A stretch of DNA of 64,000 bases from Pseudomonas sp. LS44 (GTDB lineage: Bacteria; Pseudomonadota; Gammaproteobacteria; Pseudomonadales; Pseudomonadaceae). The notes below the pieces were generated by a model, which ran no database searches, had not been told where the DNA came from, and worked only from the letters and a program-made list of their open reading frames with translations. Of the stretch, positions 26,607 through 34,868 are shown piece by piece. The position numbers and the translations under genes were made by a program. The number at the start of each line of letters is the position of its first letter. Position 1 is the stretch's first letter. The stretch is from assembly GCF_024730785.1 (NCBI RefSeq), contig NZ_CP102830.1:3348001-3412000 (forward strand), given 5' to 3'.

Positions 26607-27370
26607 AACTGCCCGTGCCGCCCCCGGCCACTCTTGAAACTCTGGGCACCCGCCTGGGTTTCACCGCTGTGGATAACCTCCAGGCCGCCAGCGAATTCAT
26701 TCTCCAGCGCCTGCCCGAACGGTAACTCCCACTGCCGATAAGCGCTGGCGCGATCGGCCAGCATGCAGCGCTGCGGGAAAGCCGCGATGTCACGGGCCAA
26801 CTGCTCGGCGGCAGCCCGCGCCTCGCCCTTGGCCACCACTCGATTGACCAGGCCGATCTGCAGCGCTTCGTCGGCCTGCACCGGGCGGCCGGTGAGGATC
26901 AGATCCAGCGCCCGACCCTGCCCGACGATGCGCGGCAAACGCACCGTGCCACCGTCGATCAGCGGCACGCCGAAGCGGCGGCAGAACACCCCGAGCACCG
27001 CGTCCGCGGCCATCACTCGCAAGTCGGCGAGCAACGCCAGCTCCAGGCCGCCGGCCACCGCATAGCCCTCGATGGCGGCGATCAGTGGTTTGTTCAACTG
27101 CATGCGGCTCGGCCCCATCGGCCCGTCGCCGTCGACTTCCAGGCGATTAGCGCGGGTAGCGTCTTGCGCCACCGCGCCCAGATCGGCACCGGCGCAGAAG
27201 GTTTCGCCGGCGCCGGTGAGGACCGCCACGCGCGCCTCGTCATCGGCCTCGAACGCCCGCAAGGCGTCGGCCAAGGCTTCGGCGGTTGGCCGGTCGACGG
27301 CGTTGCGCACCGCCGGGCGATCGATGATCAGCGTGGTGACGGGGCCGCTCTTCTCGACAATGACGCTCAT
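26603..27370 (-). CDS. Crotonase-family enoyl-CoA hydratase/isomerase
   Basis: Acyl-CoA enzyme of 255 residues. Oxyanion-hole blocks are visible: FCAGADLGAVA (residues 58-68) and EGYAVAGGLELALLADLRV (101-119), followed by RFGVPLIDGGTVRLPRIVG. The second catalytic glutamate of true hydratases is replaced in this region (LIDGGTVRLP), so the exact reaction (hydratase, isomerase or hydrolase) is open. Start at 27370 has AGGAG upstream. It sits downstream of an SDR dehydrogenase, a hydrolase and an aldolase on the same strand, as in P. aeruginosa from memory. The C-terminal tail (SGRGRHGQF) ends exactly in a MITE end, so the last residues may have been changed by an insertion. Confidence 0.82.
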   Translation of the reverse strand: MSVIVEKSGPVTTLIIDRPAVRNAVDRPTAEALADALRAFEADDEARVAVLTGAGETFCAGADLGAVAQDATRANRLEVDGDGPMGPSRMQLNKPLIAAIEGYAVAGGLELALLADLRVMAADAVLGVFCRRFGVPLIDGGTVRLPRIVGQGRALDLILTGRPVQADEALQIGLVNRVVAKGEARAAAEQLARDIAAFPQRCMLADRASAYRQWELPFGQALENEFAGGLEVIHSGETQAGAQSFKSGRGRHGQF

Positions 27371-27450
27371 GACGACTCTCCTGGTGGGTTTGCGCAACCA
27401 TAAAACAAAAAAGGCCGGCATAAAGCCGGCCCAGTAACACTCATTTTTGC

Positions 27451-27500
27451 GTAGGGCGGGTGCAACCCGCCGCATGTTTCGCGGGTTACCCCCGCCCTAC
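27451..27500. repeat. Short copy of the GTAGGGTGGGTT family
   Basis: GTAGGGCGGGTGCAACCCGC on the left and GCGGGTTACCCCCGCCCTAC on the right; only the outer arms remain. It lies 4 bp from the stop codon of the SDR gene. Confidence 0.7.
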
Positions 27501-27504
27501 GGCA

Positions 27505-28416
27505 TCAACCTACATATTTCTGCAGGTTGGCGAGCATCGCGCCCAGCGCCTGATTGCTGTCGGCCGGGTGGCTGGCGCCTTCAAAGTTGCCGATTTGCTG
27601 CCAAGCGGCAGCGACGTCTTCCGGGCTGAAGCCGGCACGCGGGTCGAAACCGGCGCCATTGCTGCGCTCCCAGCGCACCTTGCCGACCCAACCACCACCG
27701 ACTTCGAACAGGCTGCCGGTTTCCTCACAGGCCTGGCTGCCGAGGTAAACCACCAACGGGCTGACCAGCTCAGGCTTGAGCTGCTCGAACACCTGCGGCG
27801 GGATCAGCCCTTCGGTCATGCGGGTGCCGCCGGTGGGGGCGATGGCGTTGACGAAGATGTTGTTCTTGCGTCCTTCGATGGCCAGGGTGCGGGTCAGGCC
27901 ATACAGGCCGAGCTTGGCCATGCCGTAGTTGGACTGGCCGAAGTTGCCGTAGATGCCGGAGGTCGACGCGGTGAAGATCACCCGGCCGAAGTTCTGCTCG
28001 CGCAGGTGTGGCCAGGCGGCGTGAGTGACCTTGTAGGCGCCCTCGACGTGGACCTTGTAGACCAGGTCCCAGTCGGCGTCTTCCATCTTCAGAAAGGTCT
28101 TGTCGCGCAGAATGCCGGCGTTGTTGACCACCACATCGACACGGCCGAAAGCATCCAGAGCGTTCTGCACGATCTTGCCGCCATCGGTCACCGAGTCGTG
28201 GTTGGCCACCGCGGTACCGCCGGCTGCGCGGATTTCCGCGACCACCTTGTCGGCAGCCGAGGCGTTAGCGCCTTCGCCGTGGGTGCTGCCGCCGAGGTCG
28301 TTGACCACCACTTTCGCCCCGTGCTTGGCGAACAGCAGCGCATGGGCGCGGCCGAGGCCACCACCTGCGCCGGTGACGATGACGACTTTGTCTTCGAAGC
28401 GGATGGCATCACTCAT
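27505..28416 (-). CDS. SDR-family (3R)-hydroxyacyl-CoA dehydrogenase-like oxidoreductase
   Basis: NAD(P)-dependent short-chain dehydrogenase of 303 residues. Cofactor motif VTGAGGGLGRAHAL (14-27), NNAG at 98-101, catalytic Ser151, Tyr164 and Lys168 in FTASTSGIYGNFGQSNYGMA. The extended C-terminus (about 245-303) and the VVNDLGGSTHGEG motif match the dehydrogenase domain of the peroxisomal multifunctional enzyme type 2, so the substrate is probably a 3-hydroxyacyl-CoA. With the crotonase next to it, a short beta-oxidation-like branch is likely. The 100-bp gap to the crotonase holds a repeat, so co-transcription is uncertain. Confidence 0.85.
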   Translation of the reverse strand: MSDAIRFEDKVVIVTGAGGGLGRAHALLFAKHGAKVVVNDLGGSTHGEGANASAADKVVAEIRAAGGTAVANHDSVTDGGKIVQNALDAFGRVDVVVNNAGILRDKTFLKMEDADWDLVYKVHVEGAYKVTHAAWPHLREQNFGRVIFTASTSGIYGNFGQSNYGMAKLGLYGLTRTLAIEGRKNNIFVNAIAPTGGTRMTEGLIPPQVFEQLKPELVSPLVVYLGSQACEETGSLFEVGGGWVGKVRWERSNGAGFDPRAGFSPEDVAAAWQQIGNFEGASHPADSNQALGAMLANLQKYVG

Positions 28417-28533
28417 AAAGCGGACTCCTGGGCAGAAAAAGGAAAAGCCGAGTGTCGACGAGTAAGGGGGGTGTCACAAGCAAAAGGCTCGGTGCTGAAT
28501 AAAGGTCGATAAGGCGAGGCGATAGCGGTTTTT

Positions 28534-28601
28534 GTAGGTTGGCGTTGAGCGCAGCGATACCCAACAAGCGGCGATGGGTTGATTACTACAGCTCAACCTA
28601 C
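28534..28601. repeat. GTAGGTTGGCGTTGAG repeat
   Basis: Left arm GTAGGTTGGCGTTGAGCGCA, right arm GCTCAACCTAC. Related sequences at 14325 (partial, inverted) and 56569 (left arm). First of three different repeats packed into 240 bp. Confidence 0.7.
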
Positions 28602-28628
28602 GCGGCCCGCCCCATCCTACAGCTGACT

Positions 28629-28696
28629 GTAAGAGCGGATTTATCCGCGATTGGCGCTGGCATGGCTGGCCCGATCACGAATGAATTCGCTCCTAC
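28629..28696. repeat. GTAGGAGCG-family palindromic repeat
   Basis: Left arm GTAAGAGCGGATTTATCCGC and right arm GAATGAATTCGCTCCTAC with TTGGCGCTGGCATGGCTGGC between. Same family at 14380, 36747, 50711 and 58745. Confidence 0.75.
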
Positions 28697-28717
28697 AACG
28701 GTGGTCGATTCCACCCC

Positions 28718-28775
28718 GTAGCCCGGATGCAATCCGGGATGCCGCCACCCCAGTCCCGGATTGCATCCGGGCTAC
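28718..28775. repeat. GTAGCCCGGATGCAATCCGG palindromic repeat
   Basis: Two inverted arms (GTAGCCCGGATGCAATCCGG and CCGGATTGCATCCGGGCTAC) around GATGCCGCCACCCCAGTC. The right end overlaps the hydrolase stop codon: read on the minus strand the repeat's GTAG gives the TAG. Confidence 0.8.
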
Positions 28776-29671
28776 AAGTCGATAACCGCCTCCCGCTTGG
28801 CGACCCTGGCCCGAAACTCCAGGTAGTGCTTGAGCACCGCCTGGGGCGCCTCTACCTGCGGGTAATGACCGATATTGTCGAGCAGCACGGTATCGGCATC
28901 GGCGATCAGCTCGCGATAGCGCGCCACCATGTGCGCCCCGGAAATCGGGTCGAACGCGCCGTCGATCACGCGCAGCGGCACCTGGATCGCCTGCATCGCC
29001 GTCACCCAGCGTTCGCGCTGCTCGCGGCGCTCGGGCATATAACGGATCAGCCGGTGGATCACCGCCGCGCCGTCGTTGGTCTCGAGCAAACTCCAGAAAG
29101 CATCCAACTCGGTCGCACTGGGCTGGGTGGCCGGACCGAAGATCTTGGCGAAGTTGACCGCCAGCTGGCGCCGACCAAACAAGCGCCCCATCAGCGCCCC
29201 CAGCGGGCTGAGCAGGAGCTTTTGCGCCAGCACCGGATGATGGGTTTCGGGGAACAGCCCGCCGTTGAGGAACACCCCGCTGGCCATGACGAAACGCCCT
29301 TCGCCGTGCCGCGCAAGCAACTCCTGGGCGACGCTGTCGCCGTAGTCATGGGCCAGCACGTGCACCGGCTCGCCGATGCCCAAATGGCGCAACAGCGCCT
29401 GCTGGATATCCGCCTGCTCGATCAAACGATACTCGTGGTCGCGCGGCTTGGCCGAGTCGCCGAAGCCGAGCATGTCGCAGGCGATCAACCGGTAGCGCGT
29501 CGCCAGCGGCGCCCACAGGTAATGCCAGTCCCAACTGGCCGTCGGAAAGCCGTGGATCAACAGCAGCGGCGCGCCCTCGCCTGCCGTCCAATAGCGGATC
29601 GCATGTCCCTGAAAGGCGAATGTCTGGCCGCGTTCGCGCCACTCATCCAGGGCAATCCCCGGCAGCATCAT
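28772..29671 (-). CDS. Alpha/beta-hydrolase with aspartate nucleophile (MEST/epoxide-hydrolase-like)
   Basis: Hydrolase of 299 residues. Oxyanion region LLIHGFPTASWDW (38-50). The nucleophile elbow is AHDYGDS (107-113), with Asp109 where esterases have serine; this is the pattern of haloalkane dehalogenases, epoxide hydrolases and the vertebrate MEST protein, and HDYGDSVAQELL is especially MEST-like. Late acid and histidine candidates are VIDGAFDPISGAH and DNIGHYPQVEAP. The cap domain (about 135-210) is helical. The ATG overlaps the aldolase stop as TAATG, so the two are coupled. Substrate unknown; an ester or epoxide linked to acyl-CoA metabolism is a guess. Confidence 0.83.
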   Translation of the reverse strand: MMLPGIALDEWRERGQTFAFQGHAIRYWTAGEGAPLLLIHGFPTASWDWHYLWAPLATRYRLIACDMLGFGDSAKPRDHEYRLIEQADIQQALLRHLGIGEPVHVLAHDYGDSVAQELLARHGEGRFVMASGVFLNGGLFPETHHPVLAQKLLLSPLGALMGRLFGRRQLAVNFAKIFGPATQPSATELDAFWSLLETNDGAAVIHRLIRYMPERREQRERWVTAMQAIQVPLRVIDGAFDPISGAHMVARYRELIADADTVLLDNIGHYPQVEAPQAVLKHYLEFRARVAKREAVIDL

Positions 29672-30456
29672 TACTCGGCGTAGCCGGGCATGTGCAGATC
29701 GAGCTTGCGCAGCAAGGCCGGCCAGGCGAGCGCGCCGCCCATGCCCTGCTTGCTTCTGGTTACGCCGGCAGCCATGGCCTTGGCGCCATCGAGAATCTGC
29801 TGCGGAATGTGGATCAACTCGGCGCCACCGCCCTGGGCCATCACTTGTATTTCGCAGGCGCGCTGCAGGATGAACATCATCAGGAACGCATCGGCGATGC
29901 TGTTCGCCGCGGTGAGCAATCCGTGGTTGGGCAGGATCATGAAGTTGGCCGCTCCCAGGTCGGCCTGCAGGCGGGTCTTCTCGTCGTGGTTGAGCGCCAC
30001 GCCCTCGTAGCCGTGGTAGGCCAGGCTGGAGAGCACGAACAGCGACTGTTGCGAGAGCGGCAGCAAGCCCTGTTTCTGCGCCGACACGGCGATGCCGGCG
30101 GCGGTGTGGATGTGCGCCACACAGGCCACCTCGTGGCGCACTTCATGCACCGCGCTGTGGATGGTGTAGCCGGCCGGGTTGATGTCGTACGGGCTGTCCA
30201 TCAGCTTCTTGCCGGCCAGGTCGATCTTCACCAGGCTCGAAGCGGTGATCTCATGGAACATCATGCCGAACGGGTTGATCAGGAATTCTTCGGTGCCGGA
30301 AATCTTCGCCGAGATGTGGGTGAAGATCAGGTCGTCCCAGCCATGCAGGGCGATCAACCGGTAGCAGGCAGCGAGATCCACGCGGGTTTGCCACTCGGCA
30401 GCGGAAACCTGGTCTTTGACGGCGGGCAGAGCATGGACAGCGGTCACGGCATTCAC
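29671..30456 (-). CDS. Class II aldolase/adducin-family protein
   Basis: Protein of 261 residues with the class II aldolase/adducin fold. Metal-binding histidines are visible in ACVAHIHTAAGIAVSA (about 111-126) and a third in LPNHGLLTA (near residue 182). FTHISAK near residue 45 and LINPFGMMFHEITASSLVKI near 58-77 are typical of the family. It is the first gene of a two-gene unit with the downstream hydrolase. Many family members in proteobacteria are not proven aldolases, so a lyase or decarboxylase activity on an unknown small sugar- or acid-phosphate is all that can be said. Confidence 0.83.
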   Translation of the reverse strand: MNAVTAVHALPAVKDQVSAAEWQTRVDLAACYRLIALHGWDDLIFTHISAKISGTEEFLINPFGMMFHEITASSLVKIDLAGKKLMDSPYDINPAGYTIHSAVHEVRHEVACVAHIHTAAGIAVSAQKQGLLPLSQQSLFVLSSLAYHGYEGVALNHDEKTRLQADLGAANFMILPNHGLLTAANSIADAFLMMFILQRACEIQVMAQGGGAELIHIPQQILDGAKAMAAGVTRSKQGMGGALAWPALLRKLDLHMPGYAE

Positions 30457-30553
30457 CTCGGTGTTGTAGTTGTGCGGGTGGTTGTCGTTTGAGTCTAGCG
30501 AGCGGCGCCGCTCTTGGTAGTTGCCTTGGCGGCCAGCGCGCTGGCCTTGCGGG

Positions 30554-31240
30554 TCAGATCAACTGAACCAGCAGCGGCGCGGCGAGCAGATTGAGCAGGC
30601 CCATCAGCACCATCACCAGACCGGCAACCGAGCCTTCTTCATGGCCGATTTCGTGGGCGCGACTGGCGCCGGCACCGTGAGCACCAACGCCGAACAGCGC
30701 GCCGCGGGCCAGGCTGCTGCGCAGCGGCAGCCACTTCAGCAGCACGCCGCCGAGTGCGGCGCCGAGTACCCCGGTGATCAGCACGAACACCGCGGTCAGC
30801 CCCGGCACACCGCCCAGGTCAGCAGCCAGCGGCATGGCGAACGGCGTACTGATCGAGCGTGGCAGCAGCGACAGGCGCACGCTGTCGTCCAGCGCCAGCA
30901 GGTTGGCCAGCGCCCAGGAACTGCCGATCGCCACCGCGCTGCCGACCAACATACCGACCAGCAGCGCCGGCCAATGGCGGGCAAGCATGCCGCGCTGCTG
31001 CCAGATCGGCACGGCGAAGGCTACGGTGGCCGGGCCGAGCAGGGCCACCAACCAGTGGGTCAGCCCGGCGTAGTCGGCGTAGTGGATGTGCAGCGGCACG
31101 GCCACGGCGAGCAGCACCGCCGGTACCAGCAGCAGCGGCGACAGCAGGTAGCGGCCGCTGCGCCGGTACAGCCAGCGGCTGAAAACATAGACGCCGAGGG
31201 TCAGCGCCAGCCAGAACCAGGCCTGCAGATCAGTGTTCAT
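30554..31240 (-). CDS. LrgB/CidB-family membrane protein
   Basis: Inner-membrane protein of 228 residues with six or seven helices, of the LrgB/CidB family that works with LrgA/CidA in holin-like control of lysis and in overflow metabolite transport. Motifs FAVPIWQQRGMLARHWPALL and SISTPFAMPLAADLGGVPGL are typical; GVGAHGAGASRAHEIGHEEG near residue 195 is the conserved C-terminal block. I chose ATG at 31240 with GGAG upstream; a GTG nine bases earlier is possible. It overlaps the partner gene by about 11 bp, so translation is coupled. Confidence 0.87.
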   Translation of the reverse strand: MNTDLQAWFWLALTLGVYVFSRWLYRRSGRYLLSPLLLVPAVLLAVAVPLHIHYADYAGLTHWLVALLGPATVAFAVPIWQQRGMLARHWPALLVGMLVGSAVAIGSSWALANLLALDDSVRLSLLPRSISTPFAMPLAADLGGVPGLTAVFVLITGVLGAALGGVLLKWLPLRSSLARGALFGVGAHGAGASRAHEIGHEEGSVAGLVMVLMGLLNLLAAPLLVQLI

Positions 31241-31613
31241 GCCGCGCACTCCAGCGGCACACCCACTCCACCGCCAGCGCGGTGCTGAGCATCACCAGCA
31301 AGGTACTGACCCCGATGACCAGCAGAATCCGCCAGCCCTCGCTGCGCAGCAGCGCGCCATAGTCGAGCAGGCTCATCACCGCCGGAATGAAGAACAGCAG
31401 CATCTCGGCGAGCAGCAGGCCAGCGCCGAGTTTCAGCGCCGCCGGGCGCAGCCAGCCGCTGGCGAACGCCAGCAGCAACAGGGCGAGGCCGAACACGCCA
31501 CCGGGAATCGGCCAGCCGAGCCAGGCGGCCAGCGCGGTGCCGACGCTGTACAGGCCGATCAGTACGGCCAGTTCGGTACACAGACGGACGAAGCGCAGCG
31601 ACGTGCGGTACAT
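31230..31613 (-). CDS. CidA/LrgA-family holin-like membrane protein
   Basis: Protein of 127 residues with four transmembrane helices (about 12-32, 37-55, 68-88, 95-118). Family motifs: PIPGGVFGLALLLLAFASGW and LLLAEMLLFFIPAVMSLLDY. The ATG at 31613 has GAGG upstream; the frame remains open farther upstream but would cross the divergent LysR gene. LrgA-type proteins act as holin-like pores with LrgB. The divergent LysR regulator 88 bp away is the expected CidR-like controller, which in other bacteria responds to acetate; an acetate-kinase/phosphotransacetylase pair exists elsewhere in this window but not adjacent. Confidence 0.87.
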   Translation of the reverse strand: MYRTSLRFVRLCTELAVLIGLYSVGTALAAWLGWPIPGGVFGLALLLLAFASGWLRPAALKLGAGLLLAEMLLFFIPAVMSLLDYGALLRSEGWRILLVIGVSTLLVMLSTALAVEWVCRWSARHEH

Positions 31614-31701
31614 GACGGCAATCCTCAATTCCAGATGGTTTGAGGCTACGCCGGCGGCTATCATCCCAAAAGCGAATTGCTCGACTACAGGCCATTCCAA
31701 A

Positions 31702-32589
31702 ATGGAATTCAAACAGCTGCGCAGCTTCGTCGCCGTGGTCCACCACGGCGGCTTCACCCAGGCCGCCAAGGGGCTGAATGCCAGCCAGTCGGCGGTGAGC
31801 AAGCAGGTGGCGCAGCTCGAACAGCGCCTCGGCGTGCAGTTGCTCGAACGTCAGGGCCCGCAGGTCCGCCTGACCGATGCCGGCGCCGTGGTGCTGCGCC
31901 GCGCCGAAGAGCTGCTGCGCCTGCAACGCGAGCTGCACCATGAACTCGACGACCTCAGCCAGCTGGCGCGTGGCGAACTGCGCCTGGGCCTGCCGCTGAT
32001 CGGCAGCGACGCGCTGTTCACCGAGCTGTTCGCCGAGTACCGCCGGCGCTACCCGAACATCGTCGTGCACCTGCAGGAAGGCGGCAGCAAGAGCATCGAG
32101 GCGCTAGTGCTGAGCGGCGAACTGGAGCTGGGCGGCAGCCTCACCCGCGACGATCCGGCCTTCGCCGCGCAACCGTTCTGCAACGAGCCGCTGGAGGTGC
32201 TGCTGCCCGCCGACCACCCGCTGACCGGACAGGCTGACGTCGCCCTCGCCCAGCTCGCCGACACGCCGTTCCTGCTCTACCAGCAGAGTTTCATCCTCAA
32301 TGACCGCCTGCTGCAGGCCTGCCGCCAGGCCGGCTTCATCCCCCGCGAGGCCGGGCGCAGCGGCCAGGCGGATTTCCTCGTCGCCCTGGTGGCGGCCGGT
32401 CAGGGCGTGGTACTGCTACCGCGGGTGGTGGCCCGCAAGCTGCTCCGCCCGGGAGTGGTCTGCCTGCGGTTGCGCGAGCCGGACCTGCGCTGGGACATCG
32501 CGTTCATCTGGCGCAACGGCGCCTACCTGTCACGCGCGGCGCAGGCCTGGCTGGAGTTGTTGAAGGAACGCCCGATGCTGCCGGGTTAG
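31702..32589 (+). CDS. LysR-family regulator of the cidAB-like pair
   Basis: Transcription factor of 295 residues. N-terminal helix-turn-helix MEFKQLRSFVAVVHHGGFTQ and ASQSAVSKQVAQLEQRLG (1-50), then the effector domain starting LRLGLPLIGSDALF (residue 93) and ending in a normal C-terminus. It is divergent from the CidA-like gene with 88 bp between starts, the classic layout for control of the neighbour. The stop codon TAG lies inside an 8-bp target duplication of a MITE. Confidence 0.87.
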   Translation: MEFKQLRSFVAVVHHGGFTQAAKGLNASQSAVSKQVAQLEQRLGVQLLERQGPQVRLTDAGAVVLRRAEELLRLQRELHHELDDLSQLARGELRLGLPLIGSDALFTELFAEYRRRYPNIVVHLQEGGSKSIEALVLSGELELGGSLTRDDPAFAAQPFCNEPLEVLLPADHPLTGQADVALAQLADTPFLLYQQSFILNDRLLQACRQAGFIPREAGRSGQADFLVALVAAGQGVVLLPRVVARKLLRPGVVCLRLREPDLRWDIAFIWRNGAYLSRAAQAWLELLKERPMLPG

Positions 32590-32594
32590 AGAAA

Positions 32595-32798
32595 GGCTAT
32601 GCCCCAATTACGTGTTGAGGCGTGCAAAACCGATAGGTGATGCCTGAGACGATGATTCGTAGGGTGGGTTAGCCGTAGGCGTAACCCACCGACCAGGCTG
32701 GGCACCAGTGCTCCGGGCGATGCCGCTGGTGGGTTACGCCGCTACGCGGCTAACCCACCCTACAAAAGCGATGCGCAACAGTTAACGGGTACATAGCC
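32595..32798. mobile_element. 204-bp MITE-like element with perfect 8-bp target duplication, copy 1
   Basis: Ends GGCTATGCCCCAATTACGTG and CAGTTAACGGGTACATAGCC are imperfect inverted repeats. TAGAGAAA stands directly on both sides (32587-32594 and 32799-32806), an 8-bp target-site duplication. The centre (32659-32763) is a full GTAGGGTGGGTT palindrome. No coding capacity. A second 204-bp copy lies inverted at 48395-48598. Eight-bp duplications with GG-ended termini fit IS1595 or ISL3 families as possible drivers. Confidence 0.85.
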
Positions 32799-33262
32799 TA
32801 GAGAAACGCGCCGTACTGATCGACCAATTGCGGCCACTGGCGCTGCGCCGCGGCATCCTCAGCGAGCAGGCGGAAGCTGGAGAACTGGAATTCCGGCGCC
32901 ACGGTGCAGCCGACTAGGGTAAAGGCGCCCAGGCTGCGCGCCGCCTGCCAGGCATGCGCCGGCACCGCGCGCTGCGGCAACTGGCCGGAGGCCACCGGGC
33001 CGAGGCGTTCGATGCGCACCACCTCCGGCGTCTCGGCGATCAGCAACTCAAGCGGCGCGCCTTCGTAGAAATGCCACAACTCATCGGCATCCACCGCGTG
33101 CCAGCGGTTATTCACCCCACCGGGCAACAGATAGAGGATCGCGCTGGAGCAGCGCCGGCCGTCGATCATCTGCGCAGACTGGAAGGTGCGCCGGTAATAG
33201 CCGCCCTCCGGATGCGCCGCAAGGTCGAGGCTCCGGATCAGTTCCGCGGCGCGAGGGTCCAT
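32798..33262 (-). CDS. Cupin-fold DUF985 (cupin_5) protein
   Basis: Cytoplasmic protein of 154 residues of the DUF985 cupin family. Motifs: LAAHPEGGYYRRTFQSAQ (13-30), SSAILYLLPGG, NNRWHAVDADELWHFYEGAPL near residues 50-70 with the cupin histidines and glutamate, and a late GCTVAPEFQFSSFRL. The enzymatic role is unknown. It is translationally coupled to the flavodoxin gene upstream (TGATG overlap). Its TAG stop is formed at the junction of host sequence and the 204-bp MITE. Confidence 0.83.
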   Translation of the reverse strand: MDPRAAELIRSLDLAAHPEGGYYRRTFQSAQMIDGRRCSSAILYLLPGGVNNRWHAVDADELWHFYEGAPLELLIAETPEVVRIERLGPVASGQLPQRAVPAHAWQAARSLGAFTLVGCTVAPEFQFSSFRLLAEDAAAQRQWPQLVDQYGAFL

Positions 33263-33711
33263 CAGCCGTTGAGTGCCTGGACGAACGCGGCGAGCCAGGG
33301 CTCGGCATCCGCTTCCGGGTTGACCGTTTCACTGGCATCCAGGCGCAGCATGTCCTGCACTTCACGAATGCCCAGCTCGGCGAACAGCTCACGCACCAGC
33401 TCGCCACCACCGCAAAAAGTTTCATAACTGGAATCACCCAGGGCAATCACCCCGCCGGGCAGCCCGCTCCAGGCCGGGAAGCGGTCGCGGATGGCGTGGT
33501 ACAGCGGCTGCAGGTTGTCGGGTAATTCGCCCATGCCGGTGGTCGAGGTCACGACCAGGAGGGCCTCCGGGGCGAAGGCGAGAATTTCTTCCAGGCTCGC
33601 CCGCGGGTTGTGCCAGGCCTGCAATCCCGCCGCTTTTAGTAAGCGCTCGGCGTGACGGGCAACTTCCTCGGCGGTGCCATAGACCGAACCGGAGAGGACG
33701 GCGACTTTCAT
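33262..33711 (-). CDS. Flavodoxin (MioC-like)
   Basis: FMN-binding electron carrier of 149 residues. The phosphate loop SGSVYGTAEEVA (7-18), the STTGMGELPDNL loop near residue 56 and ALGDSSYETFCGGG near residue 90 are the three FMN contact regions of short-chain flavodoxins. In P. aeruginosa a flavodoxin is found in the same neighbourhood upstream of folM (memory). Redox partners are unknown. Its stop overlaps the start of the cupin gene. Confidence 0.87.
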   Translation of the reverse strand: MKVAVLSGSVYGTAEEVARHAERLLKAAGLQAWHNPRASLEEILAFAPEALLVVTSTTGMGELPDNLQPLYHAIRDRFPAWSGLPGGVIALGDSSYETFCGGGELVRELFAELGIREVQDMLRLDASETVNPEADAEPWLAAFVQALNG

Positions 33712-34062
33712 GAATTACCCCCAAGCTGACTGAATAAGAGGCGGACATTATGCCGCAATGCATTCCGTCATCGCCTAGTCGGTCGCATCCCCGCGCCAGC
33801 GCAGCCGGCGCGACTGTGGAGGTTTCTTGCACGATAGTCCACGATGTCGACTAGCTCACGGTGATTTGCCGCCCCACCTCTGGGTTGCGGCAGCCGGATC
33901 GACTACCCTTCAGGTATATCGCCGGAACCACTTCACGCGGCGGCATTGAATCCTTGCCGACCGACAGGCGGCCTCGTGAGCGCCGCAATAGCTGCTCCGG
34001 GTCAACCAATCGCTGTTCCTACGGTCGTACGCTGTCTCCTCATCTGCGCGAGCCTCGAATAG
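33712..34062. other. Intergenic region without recognised content
   Basis: Between the divergent flavodoxin and PilZ-like genes. No repeat, terminator or operator that I can name; it must carry promoters for both sides. Confidence 0.4.
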
Positions 34063-34668
34063 ATGCAAGACGAATCGATACTGACCCACGACGAACTGCA
34101 GTTCATCCGCGAATTGCAGAATGCACCGCGCCCGGCAGACCCGCCGACCACCGCGCTGCTGGTCGATGGCGGTGAGCGCACCAAGGAGCTGCTCGCCCGC
34201 CTGGCGGTTCATGAACATCTGACCATCGAAGCGCAGATCGATAACCAGCGGGTCTCCTTCCCGGTGCATCTGGTGGAAGATGAGTTTCACGCCCTGCATG
34301 TGCAACTCGGCCTACCCACCATCGTCGAGCAAGCCGCAGCCAACCGGCCCTGGCGCCTACCGTTCCCCGAACCGCTGGCGCTGCTGGATGCCGACGGCAA
34401 GGCCAGCGGCCTATGGCTGCACTCGCTGTCGCAAAGTGGCCTGTTGGTTGAAGTCCGCGACCGACCTATTCCCAAACGCTTCACCTTGTGGATGCCGGTC
34501 CCCGATGCGCAACCCATCGAGTTGCGCGGCACTCTGATCCGTGAGACCGAGCAGCATCTGATCGCCTATCGCCTCAGCCAGCACAAAGTCCGCCAACATG
34601 AGCGGCTGCGCAAATTCATCCTCGATCACCATCCCCAGTTGAACGAGCTGACCGACGGCCCGCTGTAA
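34063..34668 (+). CDS. Degenerate PilZ-like protein
   Basis: Cytoplasmic protein of 201 residues. The N-terminal half (1-100) resembles the YcgR-like N-domain of flagellar-brake proteins (LTIEAQIDNQRVSFPVHLVE). The C-terminal half starts RPWRLPFPEPLALLDADGKA and has LHSLSQSGLLVEV, which sits where PilZ proteins have D/N-x-S-x-x-G. The RxxxR motif is altered (RPWRL), so cyclic-di-GMP binding is uncertain. Weak ribosome site; start chosen as the first ATG. It may instead be an uncharacterised Pseudomonas family. Confidence 0.6.
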   Translation: MQDESILTHDELQFIRELQNAPRPADPPTTALLVDGGERTKELLARLAVHEHLTIEAQIDNQRVSFPVHLVEDEFHALHVQLGLPTIVEQAAANRPWRLPFPEPLALLDADGKASGLWLHSLSQSGLLVEVRDRPIPKRFTLWMPVPDAQPIELRGTLIRETEQHLIAYRLSQHKVRQHERLRKFILDHHPQLNELTDGPL

Positions 34669-34868
34669 GCCCCTGCCTGGCTATTTTCCCGCTGCTGCCG
34701 GACCGACCGGCTTTGTGCCCCGCAGCGGACTACGGTAACGTTGCCGGCACTGACCGGCTGACCTTTACGGCGGACCGGCGAGCCCGCCCCCCAGCGGCAG
34801 CCAGCTCGCTGCATCAGCTATTCAAGGCAGTCCGTTCGGACAGAGTTTTCGCAACCGATCGAGCCCGT

